From: JBFXAM01 sp050184295
GTDB taxonomy: Bacteria; Planctomycetota; Phycisphaerae; UBA1845; Fen-1342
DNA length: 39,463 nt
Direction: 5' to 3'
Assembly: GCA_050184295.1 (NCBI GenBank)
Contig: JBFXAM010000037.1
Span: 1-39,463, forward strand
In this document: positions 15,311-23,797 of the stretch, one piece after another
Position numbering within the stretch: the first letter of the stretch is position 1
Layout of the letters: each line of letters opens with the position of its first letter
Program-made: the position numbers and the translations under genes
The notes under the pieces: model-generated
Databases searched by the model: none
Seen by the model: the letters and a program-made list of their open reading frames with translations, nothing else
Told to the model about the DNA's origin: nothing

Positions 15311-16300
15311 TCAGTGCCGGCGCGGCGGCGCGTCGTCGTCGTAATCGGGCAGCGCGTCGCGGTCGAATACGGGGCCGACCGAGCACGAGAGCGCCCAGCG
15401 CCAGCCGGTCGGCGCGCTCGCGTCGCGCATCCGAGCGACACACGACAGGCACGTCCCTACGCCGCACCCCATCGTGCGCTCGATGCAGAGCTGGCAGCTG
15501 TACCCGAGCGTCCGCGTGAGCCGCGCGACCGCGCGCAGCATTCCCTCGGGACCGCAGGCGAATACGAGCGGCGGAACCGCGTCGCGTCGGCGGTGCTCGG
15601 CCCAAACCTGCAACGCGCCGGTCGTGTAGCCGCGCAGCCCGAGCGTGCCGTCGTCGGTCGTGACCATGGTGGGATAATCGGCGTCGCCGGGCAACGCCGC
15701 GCAACGGCGGGGCGTCCCAGCGGCGGCGGGTTCGGCGTAGAGTTCGACGGGGAACAGGTCGCGCGACATCGCACCCAGGATCAGCGTCGCGTCCACGTGA
15801 CCGCGCTCGCGCAGTCGCCGCGCAAGATAGAGCAGCGGCGGAATACCGACACCACCGCCAACGAGAACGACCGGCTGGCCGGCCGGCGGCAGGTCGAAGC
15901 CGTGGCCGAGCGGCCCGGTGATATTGAGCGCATCCTGCGCTGTCAAGGCGTCCAGCCAGCGCGTTCCCGCACCGATCGCACGCGAGATGACGATGAGATG
16001 TGCCGCCCGGCCGGTATCCCAGCGGTCGGCAATGCTGAATGGGCGCCGCAGGTACGGGCGGCGCTCGCACAGGTCCGGGTCGGAAATCTCCGGCGTGCGG
16101 CCTGGCGCCCACTCGACGACTCGAGCGCCGGCCCCGAGGTGGTCGTCGTCGGCACAGCGTAATTGAAGGAACTGGCCCGGATGTGACGGGGGGAACGAGT
16201 CGAGCGCTAGCTCGATCGCGACGTGCTCGCGACAGGGGCGCGTGACGCGCGCGACGCGGGCAGCGATCGATACCGCGCGTCGACTCGGCTCGGCGGTCAT
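15311..16300 (-). CDS. pyrK: Dihydroorotate dehydrogenase electron-transfer subunit-like protein (PyrK)
   Basis: The protein has 329 residues, somewhat longer than typical PyrK. Its layout is that of ferredoxin-reductase-type flavoproteins: an N-terminal FAD-binding barrel (YLRRPFSIAD, ISRAIGAGTRWL), an NAD-binding part (VVLVGGGVGIPPLLYLARRL, FACGPEGML) and a C-terminal 2Fe-2S site CGVGTCLSC with a further Cys in WALSCSVGP. PyrK passes electrons from the catalytic PyrD subunit to NAD in pyrimidine synthesis. No pyrD is in the window, so a related oxidoreductase role is possible. The start at ATG 16300 has AAGGA about 9 nt upstream. It is preceded by a leader with a promoter and an intrinsic terminator, which suggests attenuation. 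It is followed by the PhnD-like gene after about 90 bp. Confidence 0.85.
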   Translation of the reverse strand: MTAEPSRRAVSIAARVARVTRPCREHVAIELALDSFPPSHPGQFLQLRCADDDHLGAGARVVEWAPGRTPEISDPDLCERRPYLRRPFSIADRWDTGRAAHLIVISRAIGAGTRWLDALTAQDALNITGPLGHGFDLPPAGQPVVLVGGGVGIPPLLYLARRLRERGHVDATLILGAMSRDLFPVELYAEPAAAGTPRRCAALPGDADYPTMVTTDDGTLGLRGYTTGALQVWAEHRRRDAVPPLVFACGPEGMLRAVARLTRTLGYSCQLCIERTMGCGVGTCLSCVARMRDASAPTGWRWALSCSVGPVFDRDALPDYDDDAPPRRH

Positions 16301-16365
16301 GGGGCGAGCTTCCTTGTGGGGTGCGCTGCGGACACGCGCGCGACGCGGCGCCGACCGGCGGCGCG

Positions 16366-16409
16366 AAAAAAAACTTCCGGGATCAAACCTCGCGGCCGAT
16401 CCCGGAAGT
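16366..16409 (-). terminator. Intrinsic terminator in the pyrK leader
   Basis: On the minus strand a perfect 12-bp stem (ACTTCCGGGATC with GATCCCGGAAGT, 16398-16409 and 16373-16384) encloses a 13-nt loop and is followed directly by a run of T (16366-16372). No coding sequence on this strand ends just upstream, and pyrK starts 66 bp further on. So it is either a regulated attenuator or the end of a small RNA. Confidence 0.85.
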
Positions 16410-16473
16410 GCGCCACGGCTAGAACAGCCGCAATCTCGAGCGACGGGAGCCGATCGGCTTCCGATCTCAATCT
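16374..16473 (-). ncRNA. Leader RNA or small RNA upstream of pyrK
   Basis: Transcription from the promoter at 16480-16508 should start near 16473 and reach the terminator at 16366, giving about 105-110 nt. Between them lie further hairpins: an AGCCGATCGGCT palindrome and CGGCT-GTTCT-AGCCG. The region has no ATG-started open frame. It could be an attenuator controlling pyrK, or a free small RNA. It does not match SRP RNA (the GGAAG loop context is wrong), and I do not recognise a known PyrR-binding motif. Confidence 0.5.
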
Positions 16474-16479
16474 GCGCGA

Positions 16480-16508
16480 ACTATAGCACATGGGGTGGGG
16501 GGTGTCTA
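16480..16508 (-). promoter_or_regulatory. Sigma70-type promoter for the pyrK leader
   Basis: The minus strand carries TAGACA (16503-16508), a 17-bp spacer and TATAGT (16480-16485), each one base from the consensus hexamers. This is among the best promoter matches in the window, and it stands in a local A/T-rich patch. Confidence 0.7.
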
Positions 16509-16711
16509 CCGCGATGGGTGAAATGACCCGGCCATCTCGGAATATTTGTAATATGTTTATTAATAATGAGTTACGTTGATGCACGGCGGTGTCAAATTTC
16601 GTCGGCGAATCGCTGACGTAAATCCGTCACGCGGCATGCGCGCGGTGCGTGCCGGGCACGATTTCGGCTATCGTGCTGCACGGGAATTGCTGCACGCGAA
16701 GAGTAACCACT

Positions 16712-17113
16712 TTGGGCAAACCGACTTTTGATGTCGCGCTCGCCATCGTCCACCGGGCCGACGAGTGGCTCGTCGCGCGTCGGCGGACCCATGCGCACTT
16801 GGGCGGGCTCTGGGAGTTTCCGGGAGGGAAGTGCGAGCCGAACGAACCACCGGCGACGGCGGCGATCCGCGAGCTGATGGAAGAGTGTGACGTCGAGGCA
16901 GCGCCCGAACGCGTACTCCCCGCCGTCAGATTCGACTACGGCGACCGAGTCGTGCAACTGACGGGGGTCGTTTGCCGGTGGATCGCGGGAGACGGCCGGC
17001 CCCTGGGCTGCGACGAATGCCGCTGGGTCTCGACTGCGGAGCTGGCGGCGCTCGACATGCCGGCGGCCAATGCCGGGATTGTGGCCGCGGCGTTGGACGG
17101 GCATCCGCGTTGA
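16712..17113 (+). CDS. Nudix (MutT-like) hydrolase
   Basis: The protein has about 133 residues if started at TTG 16712 (LGKPTFDVALAIVHRADEWL); the frame is open to a GTG at 16649, which would add 21 residues without homology. The Nudix box is present: GGKCEPNEPPATAAIRELME followed by ECDV, with the REL-EE catalytic core. The conserved Gly near its end is Asp. WLVARRRTHAHLGGLWEFPGG is typical of the MutT/8-oxo-dGTPase group, which cleans oxidised nucleotides, but other NDP-X substrates are possible. It is cytoplasmic and divergent from the pyrK leader promoter. Start choice is the main uncertainty. Confidence 0.85.
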   Translation: MGKPTFDVALAIVHRADEWLVARRRTHAHLGGLWEFPGGKCEPNEPPATAAIRELMEECDVEAAPERVLPAVRFDYGDRVVQLTGVVCRWIAGDGRPLGCDECRWVSTAELAALDMPAANAGIVAAALDGHPR

Positions 17114-17133
17114 ACCGCCGTTGGCGGCGATGC

Positions 17134-17859
17134 TTACGATCCGGCGACGACGGCGACGAAGGGGTCGATGTCGAAGTTGTTGAGGACGCCGTCGCGGTTT
17201 ACGTCACCGGGGTAGAGAGAGTCGAATCCGTACAGGGTTACATAGGTCGCGGGATCGGTCAGTGCGAGCACGAACGGATCGATGTCGAAGTTGTTCACGA
17301 CGCCATCCCAGTTCATGTCTCCGGTGATGGCCGGAATGCGTGTGATGGTCGCGGTGCCGGTCGAGAACTGGAGGGCCCCAAGCCGGATCAGCCCGGAATT
17401 TGGCAGCATGACGACATCGGTCATGGTGAACGTCGCGAAGTTTCCGGCGTCGATGCCCGCGGTGATGGTCACGCCGGCCGTCACCGTCGTGCCGAGCAGG
17501 ACGCTGCTGCCTTCAAAGCGGTCGCTGACGACGGTGAGCGGGTGGGTTCCCGAAGGGCTGTACGCTTCGCCCGTGAGCACGTCCGACGCACCAGCGCCCC
17601 CGAGAGTATCGAGGATCTGTTCGATCGGCGTCGCGTTGGGGTAGAGGATGGCGAGGATTCCGCTCGTGCCGCGCGCGGTCCCGGTGATCACGTAGCGATA
17701 GCCAAAGCCCGGGTCGATGGAGTCGGGGCTGCTGCTGCGCGACTGGTTGGTGGCGTGTTGGAGCACAACGCCCGCCAGGTTGATCACCGCCTGATTATCG
17801 GCAAACGCCGCAGCGTGGATCGCCGCCGCCGTGACAACGAGAACGAACACACGTGTCAT
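17134..17859 (-). CDS. Secreted protein with C-terminal dockerin/EF-hand pair
   Basis: The protein has 241 residues. The ATG at 17859 has an excellent Shine-Dalgarno (GGAGGA, 6-7 nt upstream). A signal peptide (VFVLVVTAAAIHAAAFA) is followed by a beta-rich domain of about 160 residues with no motif I recognise (GYRYVITGTARGTSGILAIL, SSVLLGTTVTAGVTITAGI). The last 55 residues contain GDMNWDGVVNNFDIDPFV and GDVNRDGVLNNFDIDPFV, two calcium-binding loops of the planctomycete dockerin-like type. They are close kin of the modules in the glycosidase-like protein. The protein should be exported, and the dockerin region may bind a partner or the cell surface. Function of the main domain is unknown. 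Confidence 0.8.
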   Translation of the reverse strand: MTRVFVLVVTAAAIHAAAFADNQAVINLAGVVLQHATNQSRSSSPDSIDPGFGYRYVITGTARGTSGILAILYPNATPIEQILDTLGGAGASDVLTGEAYSPSGTHPLTVVSDRFEGSSVLLGTTVTAGVTITAGIDAGNFATFTMTDVVMLPNSGLIRLGALQFSTGTATITRIPAITGDMNWDGVVNNFDIDPFVLALTDPATYVTLYGFDSLYPGDVNRDGVLNNFDIDPFVAVVAGS

Positions 17860-17955
17860 TCGTGATCCTCCGGGTCCGCCGGCAGGCGGCCGGCGCTCGC
17901 AACGAGATGTTGCGGGCCAGTATACCGCGCGGTTCGCGGTATCCTGGCGAGATTC

Positions 17956-20628
17956 TCACGCCAGCGCCGGATCGAGCTTATCGGGCTCGATCCCAAGCTG
18001 CACCAGCGCCGCGGGCAGCCGTGTCTTGTCGAACTTGCCGATCGCGGCGAGTTCGTACAGTGCCGCGTACGCGACGTGTTGGGCGTCGATCTCGAAGTGC
18101 CGTCGCAGTGCTTCGCGGGTTTCGCTGCGGCCGAATCCGTCCGTGCCGAGGGCGGCGAGTCGTGCGGGCAACCACGGCGCCAGTCTCTGGGGGATCGACT
18201 TCACATAATCCGAGGTCGCGACGACCGGCCAAGGTTCGTTTTCGAGGGCCGCAGTGATGAACGGCTTGCGGGGCGGCTTGCTGGGGTGAAGTCGGTTCCA
18301 GCGCTCGCACTGCAACGCGTCGCGATAGAGCTCGTTGTAGCTGGTCGCGCTCCAGACGTCGGCCGCCACGTCGAACGTGGACGCGAGAATCTCCTGCGCC
18401 TGAAGCGCGTGGCGAAGCAGCGGTCCGCTGCCGAACAGATGCACGCGCGGGCGCTGCCCGGCGTTCTCCGCGGGCTTGAACTTGTATAGCCCGCGGAGCA
18501 CGCCGTCCTCGACGCCGACCGGCATGGGGAGCTGCTCATACTGCTCGTTGTAGAGCGTGATGTAGTAAAAGACCGACTCCGCTTCCTTGTACATCCGTCG
18601 AATGCCGTCGCGGACGATCAGTGCGAGCTCGAAGGCGAAAGCAGGGTCGTAGGTGATGCAGTTCGGCACGAGACTGGACATCGCCGGGCTGTGGCCGTCC
18701 TGGTGTTGCAGCCCCTCGCCATTGAGTGTGGTGCGGCCCGCGGTGGCGCCCATGAGGAACCCGCGACAGCGTTGGTCGGCGGCCGCCCAGATGAGGTCGC
18801 CGATGCGCTGGAAGCCGAACATCGAGTAGAAGATGAAGAACGGGATCGCGTTGATGGCGTGGGTGGCATAGGCGGTGCCGGCGGCAATGAAGGAGGACAT
18901 CGAACCGGCTTCGGTGATGCCTTCTTCGAGAATCTGTCCGTTCTTGCGTTCCTCGTACTTCATGAGCAGGTGGGCGTCGACCGGCTCGTAGAGCTGGCCG
19001 GCGTGGGCATAGATGCCATAGGTGCGGAAGAGCGCTTCCATGCCGAAGGTGCGGGCCTCGTCGGGGACGATGGGGACGACGAGTTTGCCGAGTTCCTTGT
19101 CGCGCAGCAGGCGGAGCAGGATGCGCACGAACGCCATGGTGGTGGACGCGGCCTTGCCTTCGCTGCCGCTCAGAAACTCGCCGAACACGTCGGCGGCGGG
19201 GGGCTCGATCTTCGGGGCGAGCACGTGCCGCGCCGGGAGCGGGCCGCCGAGCGCGGCGCGGCGTTCGATCAGATACTCATACTCGGCGCTGCCCTTTTCA
19301 AAGCGGCAGAATGGGGCCTTCTTGAGGTCGGCGTCGCGGACCGGAATGTCGAAGCGGTCGCGGAAGCCGCGCAGCTCGTCTTCGTTGAGCTTCTTCTGCT
19401 GGTGCGTGATGTTGCGGCCTTCGCCGGCTTCACCCAGTCCGTAGCCCTTGATCGTCCGCGCGAGGACCACGGTCGGGCGGCCGCGGTGCTCCGTCGCAGC
19501 TTTGAAGGCAGCGTAGACCTTCTCGGGATCGTGCCCGCCGAGGCGCATCGCGCGAAGCTGCTCGTCGGTCAGGTGCTCGAACATCTTGGCGAGCCGCGGG
19601 TCGCGGCCGAAGAAGTGCGTGCGCGCGTATTCGCCGTCAATGGAATAGCGCTGCCACTGGCCGTCGACGACCTCGCCGACCGCGTCGGTGAGCACGCCTT
19701 CGGTGTCCTGCTCGAAGTAGGGGTCCCAGTCGTTGCCCCAGATGACCTTGATGACATTCCAACCGGCGCCGCGGAAGGCGGCTTCGAGCTCCTGGACAAT
19801 GCTGCCGTTGCCGCGGACCGGCCCGTCCAGGCGCTGGAGGTTGCAGTTCACGACCCAGGTGAGATTGTCGAGTCGTTCGCGCGAGGCGAGCGTGATGGCG
19901 CCCAGGCTCTCGGGCTCGTCCATCTCGCCGTCGCCGAGAAAGGCCCAGACGCGCGAGTGGCTGGTGTCGAGCAGGCCACGGTCGTGCAGGTAGCGGTCGA
20001 AGCGGGCCTGGTAGATCGACATGATCGGCGCGAGGCCCATGGAGACGGTCGGGTGTTCCCAGAATTCCGGCATCAGCCACGGGTGGGGATACGACGACAA
20101 CCCGCCGCCTTTTGCCAGTTCGCGGCGGAAATTCAGCAGGTGCTGCTCGGTCAACCGACCTTCGAGATAAGCACGGGCATAGAGTCCCGGCGACCCGTGG
20201 CCCTGGAAATACACATGGTCGCCGGACTGCTCGCCGCTGCCGGCGCGAAGAAAGTGGTTCAGTGCGACTTCGATCAGCGTGGCGCTGGAGGCATAGGTCG
20301 AGATGTGCCCGCCGATGCCCTCGTACGCCTGATTGGCGCGGACGACCATCGCCATCGCGTTCCAGCGGACGTAGTTCTTGATGCGGCGTTCGATGGCGCG
20401 GTCGCCGGGATACGCGGGCTGGCGCGAGCGCGGAATCGTGTTGACATAGGGTGTGTTGACCGAGCGCACGACGTCGATGCCGCGGCGCTCAGCCCAGTCG
20501 CGGAGGCGCGTGATGAGGTAGCTGGCGCGTTCGGGGCCGGCTTCGGCGTGGACGGCTTCGAGCGATTCGAGCCATTCACGCGATTCGATCGGATCGGCGT
20601 CGACGTTTTGGAAATTGTGCTGCAACAT
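17956..20628 (-). CDS. aceE: Pyruvate dehydrogenase E1 component, homodimeric type
   Basis: The protein has 890 residues, the normal size for single-chain AceE (E. coli about 887). It begins DPIESREWLESLEAV and PERASYLITRL as in the family. It carries the thiamine diphosphate motif GDGEMDEPESLGAI with NCNLQRLDGPVRGN, and the C-terminal signatures GTDGFGRSETREALRRHFEI and AYAALYELAAIGKF. It decarboxylates pyruvate and transfers acetyl to the E2 lipoyl domain, linking glycolysis to acetyl-CoA. No E2 (aceF) or E3 gene is in the window, so the complex partners must be elsewhere. The start at ATG 20628 fits the family N-terminus, although the Shine-Dalgarno is weak. Confidence 0.96.
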   Translation of the reverse strand: MLQHNFQNVDADPIESREWLESLEAVHAEAGPERASYLITRLRDWAERRGIDVVRSVNTPYVNTIPRSRQPAYPGDRAIERRIKNYVRWNAMAMVVRANQAYEGIGGHISTYASSATLIEVALNHFLRAGSGEQSGDHVYFQGHGSPGLYARAYLEGRLTEQHLLNFRRELAKGGGLSSYPHPWLMPEFWEHPTVSMGLAPIMSIYQARFDRYLHDRGLLDTSHSRVWAFLGDGEMDEPESLGAITLASRERLDNLTWVVNCNLQRLDGPVRGNGSIVQELEAAFRGAGWNVIKVIWGNDWDPYFEQDTEGVLTDAVGEVVDGQWQRYSIDGEYARTHFFGRDPRLAKMFEHLTDEQLRAMRLGGHDPEKVYAAFKAATEHRGRPTVVLARTIKGYGLGEAGEGRNITHQQKKLNEDELRGFRDRFDIPVRDADLKKAPFCRFEKGSAEYEYLIERRAALGGPLPARHVLAPKIEPPAADVFGEFLSGSEGKAASTTMAFVRILLRLLRDKELGKLVVPIVPDEARTFGMEALFRTYGIYAHAGQLYEPVDAHLLMKYEERKNGQILEEGITEAGSMSSFIAAGTAYATHAINAIPFFIFYSMFGFQRIGDLIWAAADQRCRGFLMGATAGRTTLNGEGLQHQDGHSPAMSSLVPNCITYDPAFAFELALIVRDGIRRMYKEAESVFYYITLYNEQYEQLPMPVGVEDGVLRGLYKFKPAENAGQRPRVHLFGSGPLLRHALQAQEILASTFDVAADVWSATSYNELYRDALQCERWNRLHPSKPPRKPFITAALENEPWPVVATSDYVKSIPQRLAPWLPARLAALGTDGFGRSETREALRRHFEIDAQHVAYAALYELAAIGKFDKTRLPAALVQLGIEPDKLDPALA

Positions 20629-20875
20629 GGGTTTTGGTGTGCTCGCTCCAACGGTCCGCCCGCCGCGCGACGAACCGCCGTGGTTGCATGGAAATACGAG
20701 GATTCAGCCCGAGTCCGCCGGTCCGCGGGGAGCGGCGGGACGCCGCGCGACCGCACGCCCGGCGACTCCGAGCCCGGCCGACCGGGGCGGCGGTTATTGC
20801 CTCAGCGGCGCGGGCCGGATATCTTACTCGATTCGACCGTGGGACCGATAGTCCTCGCGACGGCAAGGAGCACAC

Positions 20876-21187
20876 GTGTACGCGATTTTTGAAGACAGCG
20901 GCCGACAGTACAAGGTGAGCGAAGGCGACACCGTGCTCATCGATCTGCACGACCTGCCCGAGGGGCAGAGCGAGATCACATTCGATAAGGTCATGTTCGT
21001 CGGCGGCGAGCAGGCCCGCATCGGCACGCCGTACGTCAGCGGCGCTTCGGTCACCGGCAAGGTCGTCGAAGAGCTGAAGATGCCCAAGGTCGTCGGCGTG
21101 ATCTTCCGCCGCCGCAAGGGACTGCGCAAGAAGTTCGGGCATCGTCAGCGCATGCTGAAGGTGTCGATCGGCTCGATCAAGGCCTGA
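20876..21187 (+). CDS. rplU: 50S ribosomal protein L21
   Basis: The protein has 103 residues, the standard length. It starts at GTG 20876 with AAGGAG 5 nt upstream, a strong ribosome-binding site. The sequence has the family pattern YAIFEDSGRQYKVSEGDTV, KVMFVGG, GTPYVSGASVTGKVVEE and the basic C-terminus FRRRKGLRKKFGHRQ. L21 binds 23S rRNA in the large subunit. The usual neighbour rpmA (L27) does not follow; the next gene is a secreted hypothetical protein. Confidence 0.97.
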   Translation: MYAIFEDSGRQYKVSEGDTVLIDLHDLPEGQSEITFDKVMFVGGEQARIGTPYVSGASVTGKVVEELKMPKVVGVIFRRRKGLRKKFGHRQRMLKVSIGSIKA

Positions 21188-21257
21188 CGTTCGCGTGCGC
21201 GACCCGAGCGCCGATCGGCGCGCGCACGGGCTGCCGGATTCCACGCGGTTGAACGGT

Positions 21258-21941
21258 ATGCACGGCCACCACGCCGCTCCACGGTGCGCTTCGACGCCCC
21301 GTACGTCGCGCTGGCTGATCGTGCTCGTGACGGTCGCGCTCGTCGTGCCTGCATTCGCCCAGAACACCAAGCCCAAAAAACCGCGCTCGACGAAACGCAC
21401 CCCGCCGCGTGCCGCCGCCACCCAGCCCGCGGCGCCCGTCGAGCCGACGATCCCCGGGTCGATCGGCGAGGCTCGCCAACGCCTCGCAGTACGCCGCGCG
21501 AGCGAGCTCAACCCGGCCGAACTCGCGGCGCGGGCCGCATACGAGTTTTGTATCGCCGCGGGGGCGGCCGACGGTGAGCACGCCGGCCGTCTCACCGACG
21601 CCGTCGGATACCAGGCCCTCCCGCCGCATGGCGAACTGCCTGAAGTCGCCGAGCGTCCGATCCCCGTCGAGCAGGTCCAGGCCGAGATTGCCAAACGCCG
21701 CCGCGGCGACGTGGCGCGGCTTCCCGTGGAGACGGTCAGCCTGCAAACACGCGCCGCGTTGCGGGAGCAGTTCCCGGCGGTCGCGAAGTGGATGCTCCCG
21801 GACGACTTCGCGCTGGTCGCGTCGCCGTCGGAGAGTGCCGGCGGACAGTGGGTCACGCGACGGGCGTGTCTCGTGATTCGGGTGCGCGGCAATCGCGCGA
21901 CGATTGTGGGCGGAACGCTGCTCGCGGCGCTGGCGGAATAG
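21258..21941 (+). CDS. Secreted hypothetical protein
   Basis: The protein has 227 residues from ATG 21258; an in-frame start at 21195 exists but lacks signal-peptide logic. A signal peptide is clear (SRWLIVLVTVALVVPAFA, then Q). A Lys/Pro/Thr-rich linker follows (KPKKPRSTKRTPPRAA), then a domain with PVEQVQAEIAKRRRGD, TVSLQTRAALREQFPAVAKW and RACLVIRVRGNRATIVGGTL. I do not recognise the family and see no catalytic motif. It follows rplU by 70 bp and might be cotranscribed, but a functional link to the ribosome is unlikely given its export signal. Confidence 0.75.
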   Translation: MHGHHAAPRCASTPRTSRWLIVLVTVALVVPAFAQNTKPKKPRSTKRTPPRAAATQPAAPVEPTIPGSIGEARQRLAVRRASELNPAELAARAAYEFCIAAGAADGEHAGRLTDAVGYQALPPHGELPEVAERPIPVEQVQAEIAKRRRGDVARLPVETVSLQTRAALREQFPAVAKWMLPDDFALVASPSESAGGQWVTRRACLVIRVRGNRATIVGGTLLAALAE

Positions 21942-22141
21942 CAGCGCCGGGATGTTCGATCCGAGCCCCAAGCGCCGGCCCCCAACTCTGCATTCCAGTT
22001 TGCACACTCGACGCTGGCCGCGCGCAGGCGCCCCGCCGCCCCAGGGCTATTCACTGTGCCGCCGGCAATCGCCGATGACCCCACGTCGCGGCAGAACGAC
22101 GGGCGCAATACCTGCGGGTGCCGCCGACCGGGAGAGCGACA

Positions 22142-22327
22142 ATGGACGTGCTCGGAGCGATTTCGGGGCTGTCGCAGAGCCAGGTGGTCGCGGTGGCGGC
22201 GACCAAGGCCCTGAAGACGGTGAACGACAACGCGAAGAACGTGCTGGCCCTTCTGGAAGGCGCGATGGAGACCGGCGAAGCGATTCAGGCCGAAGGGCTC
22301 GGAACGCACATCGACGAGTACGCCTGA
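22142..22327 (+). CDS. Small protein resembling YjfB-type putative motility proteins
   Basis: The product has 61 residues and begins MDVLGAISGLSQSQVVAVAA, followed by TKALKTVNDNAKNVLALLEG. Small proteins of the YjfB family start with MD(I/V) and carry one amphipathic helix with a V..LKK..D......LL pattern; this matches in general shape. The ATG at 22142 has GGGAGAG 5-6 nt upstream. The function of that family is not established. A Shine-Dalgarno, coding-like base use and the family resemblance support a real gene; the family assignment is tentative. Confidence 0.6.
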   Translation: MDVLGAISGLSQSQVVAVAATKALKTVNDNAKNVLALLEGAMETGEAIQAEGLGTHIDEYA

Positions 22328-22673
22328 GGCGGGCTTTGCTAACGCGCGCCGTGTCTCCGGCGCGTGCCCGTCGCGGTCGCGGCGGGGCGTTTTGACCCAC
22401 CATCTGCATTGCACACCCGATTGGCTGCCGCGACCGCGCCAGGTCGCCGGGTCGATTCACCGCTGCGCGAGTGAACATCATCCGCCGAATGGCGAAGCGG
22501 CCGCGCGCCAGCTCCGGGCCGCCGATCCCCCCCGAGGCCGCGCGGTCGGACGGGTCGTGTGACGCGGAAGTTGCAGGCGTCGTCGCCCGATTTTCTGACG
22601 GCCCATGCGCACCGAGCGTGTCTCGAACCGCAACGCGAAACGCACCGGATGGCGGCGCGCGATCCGCGAATCG
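22328..22673. other. Intergenic region without recognised features
   Basis: About 345 bp between the YjfB-like gene and the hydrolase. It is GC-rich, with no terminator with a U-run, no promoter I would defend and no RNA gene. In-frame sequence upstream of 22674 on the plus strand is Arg-rich and probably non-coding. Confidence 0.35.
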
Positions 22674-23738
22674 ATGGAGACACGCTTGACACGACACACC
22701 CGCGCCGTGCTGATCCGCACCGTGGCGCTTTTCGCGGCCGCTTCGCCGCTCCTGTCGCCCGCTTTTGCGGGCGACCCGGCGTGGTCCCAGCGTTTCGTCG
22801 AGAACGCCAAGCTCCCTCCCATGTTTCGGCAGTGGGAGATGAAACGGCCGGACGGTAGCGTGATGATCGCCTATCTCGGCTGCTTCGACGAGAACCCCAA
22901 CCAGCGCAAACCGCTGCTCGTCTACCTGGAGGGCTCCGGGGCGCAATCGCACTTTGTCGCCGTCGGCGACAAAGTCGGCTACAGCCTGTTCGTCGTCTTC
23001 GCCAAGGCCGCGGCGGAGAGGTTTCACGTGGTCGCGGTCGAGAAGCGCGGTGTCGAGTTCCTGGGTGGTGCCAAGCGACCGGGGTCGGCCGAGGGGGCGA
23101 GCGACGAGTATCAGAAGCACGCGACGCTCGAGGACCGTGTTGCGGATGTGCGGCTGCTGCTCGACACGCTGCTGAGCTCGCCGACGGTCGATACGGGGCG
23201 CGTAGTCGTCGCGGGGTTCTCCGAGGGCGCGGATGTGGCGGCCGCGGTCGCGGCGGCGGATCCGCGTGTGACGCACGTCGCTTGCATCGCGGGCGCAGGG
23301 GCGTCGCAGCTCTTCGACCTGATCTGTCTTCAGCGGCGCGCGATGTTGCGGGTGGGGCAGTCGCACGAGGAGGTCGAAAGGTCAATCGCGGCGCTCGAGG
23401 CGGAGTATCAGAAGATCTTTGCGGAGCCGCGCTCGATCGAGAAGTTTTTCATGGGACACGCGTATCGACGATGGGCGAGCTTCGCCGCGCACGCGCCGGT
23501 GGAGTCGCTGAAGAAGTCGCGTTGCAAGGCGTTCCTCGCGCACGGGACCGCGGATGAGAGCGTGCCGATCGAGTCGTTCGACTTGCTGACGGTGGACCTG
23601 TTCCGCGCGGGTCGCAAGGACGTGACGATCCGCCGCTACGCCGGCCGGGACCACAGCCTGCGCGACCCCGCCGCGGGCGACAATGCGCCGCCGCTGGCGG
23701 ATGTGATCGAGGCGCTGCTCAAGTGGGCGGGAGAATGA
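22674..23738 (+). CDS. Exported alpha/beta hydrolase
   Basis: The protein has 354 residues from ATG 22674; an upstream start at 22605 would add 23 residues. A signal peptide is visible (RTVALFAAASPLLSPAFA). The core is an alpha/beta hydrolase fold: KPLLVYLEGSGAQS (oxyanion region), VVVAGFSEGADVAAAV (nucleophile Ser in GFSEG), FLAHGTADESVPIES (acid Asp) and YAGRDHSLRDP (catalytic His). The order and spacing fit a complete triad. Substrate is unknown; such exported enzymes include esterases and peptidases of the dienelactone-hydrolase or prolyl-oligopeptidase type. It is convergent with the giant PEP-CTERM gene that ends at 23798. Confidence 0.85.
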   Translation: METRLTRHTRAVLIRTVALFAAASPLLSPAFAGDPAWSQRFVENAKLPPMFRQWEMKRPDGSVMIAYLGCFDENPNQRKPLLVYLEGSGAQSHFVAVGDKVGYSLFVVFAKAAAERFHVVAVEKRGVEFLGGAKRPGSAEGASDEYQKHATLEDRVADVRLLLDTLLSSPTVDTGRVVVAGFSEGADVAAAVAAADPRVTHVACIAGAGASQLFDLICLQRRAMLRVGQSHEEVERSIAALEAEYQKIFAEPRSIEKFFMGHAYRRWASFAAHAPVESLKKSRCKAFLAHGTADESVPIESFDLLTVDLFRAGRKDVTIRRYAGRDHSLRDPAAGDNAPPLADVIEALLKWAGE

Positions 23739-23797
23739 GCGCAACGGCGCGGCGAGTGCACTCCAAGCCGCGAGCGCGACATCCCGCGGACGCGCGC

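Noticed and set aside
16374..16473. Small RNA upstream of pyrK as SRP (4.5S-like) RNA
   Set aside because: It has a GGAAG but lacks the conserved GGAAGGAAGCAGCC-type loop and its pairing partner.
16590..16595. Perfect TTGACA on the minus strand
   Set aside because: No -10 hexamer lies 16-19 bp away; the promoter at 16480-16508 is far better.
18691..20892. 733-residue open frame on the plus strand
   Set aside because: It lies opposite aceE, is compositionally Val/Asp/Arg-rich with no homology, and arises from the GC-rich codon use of the true gene.
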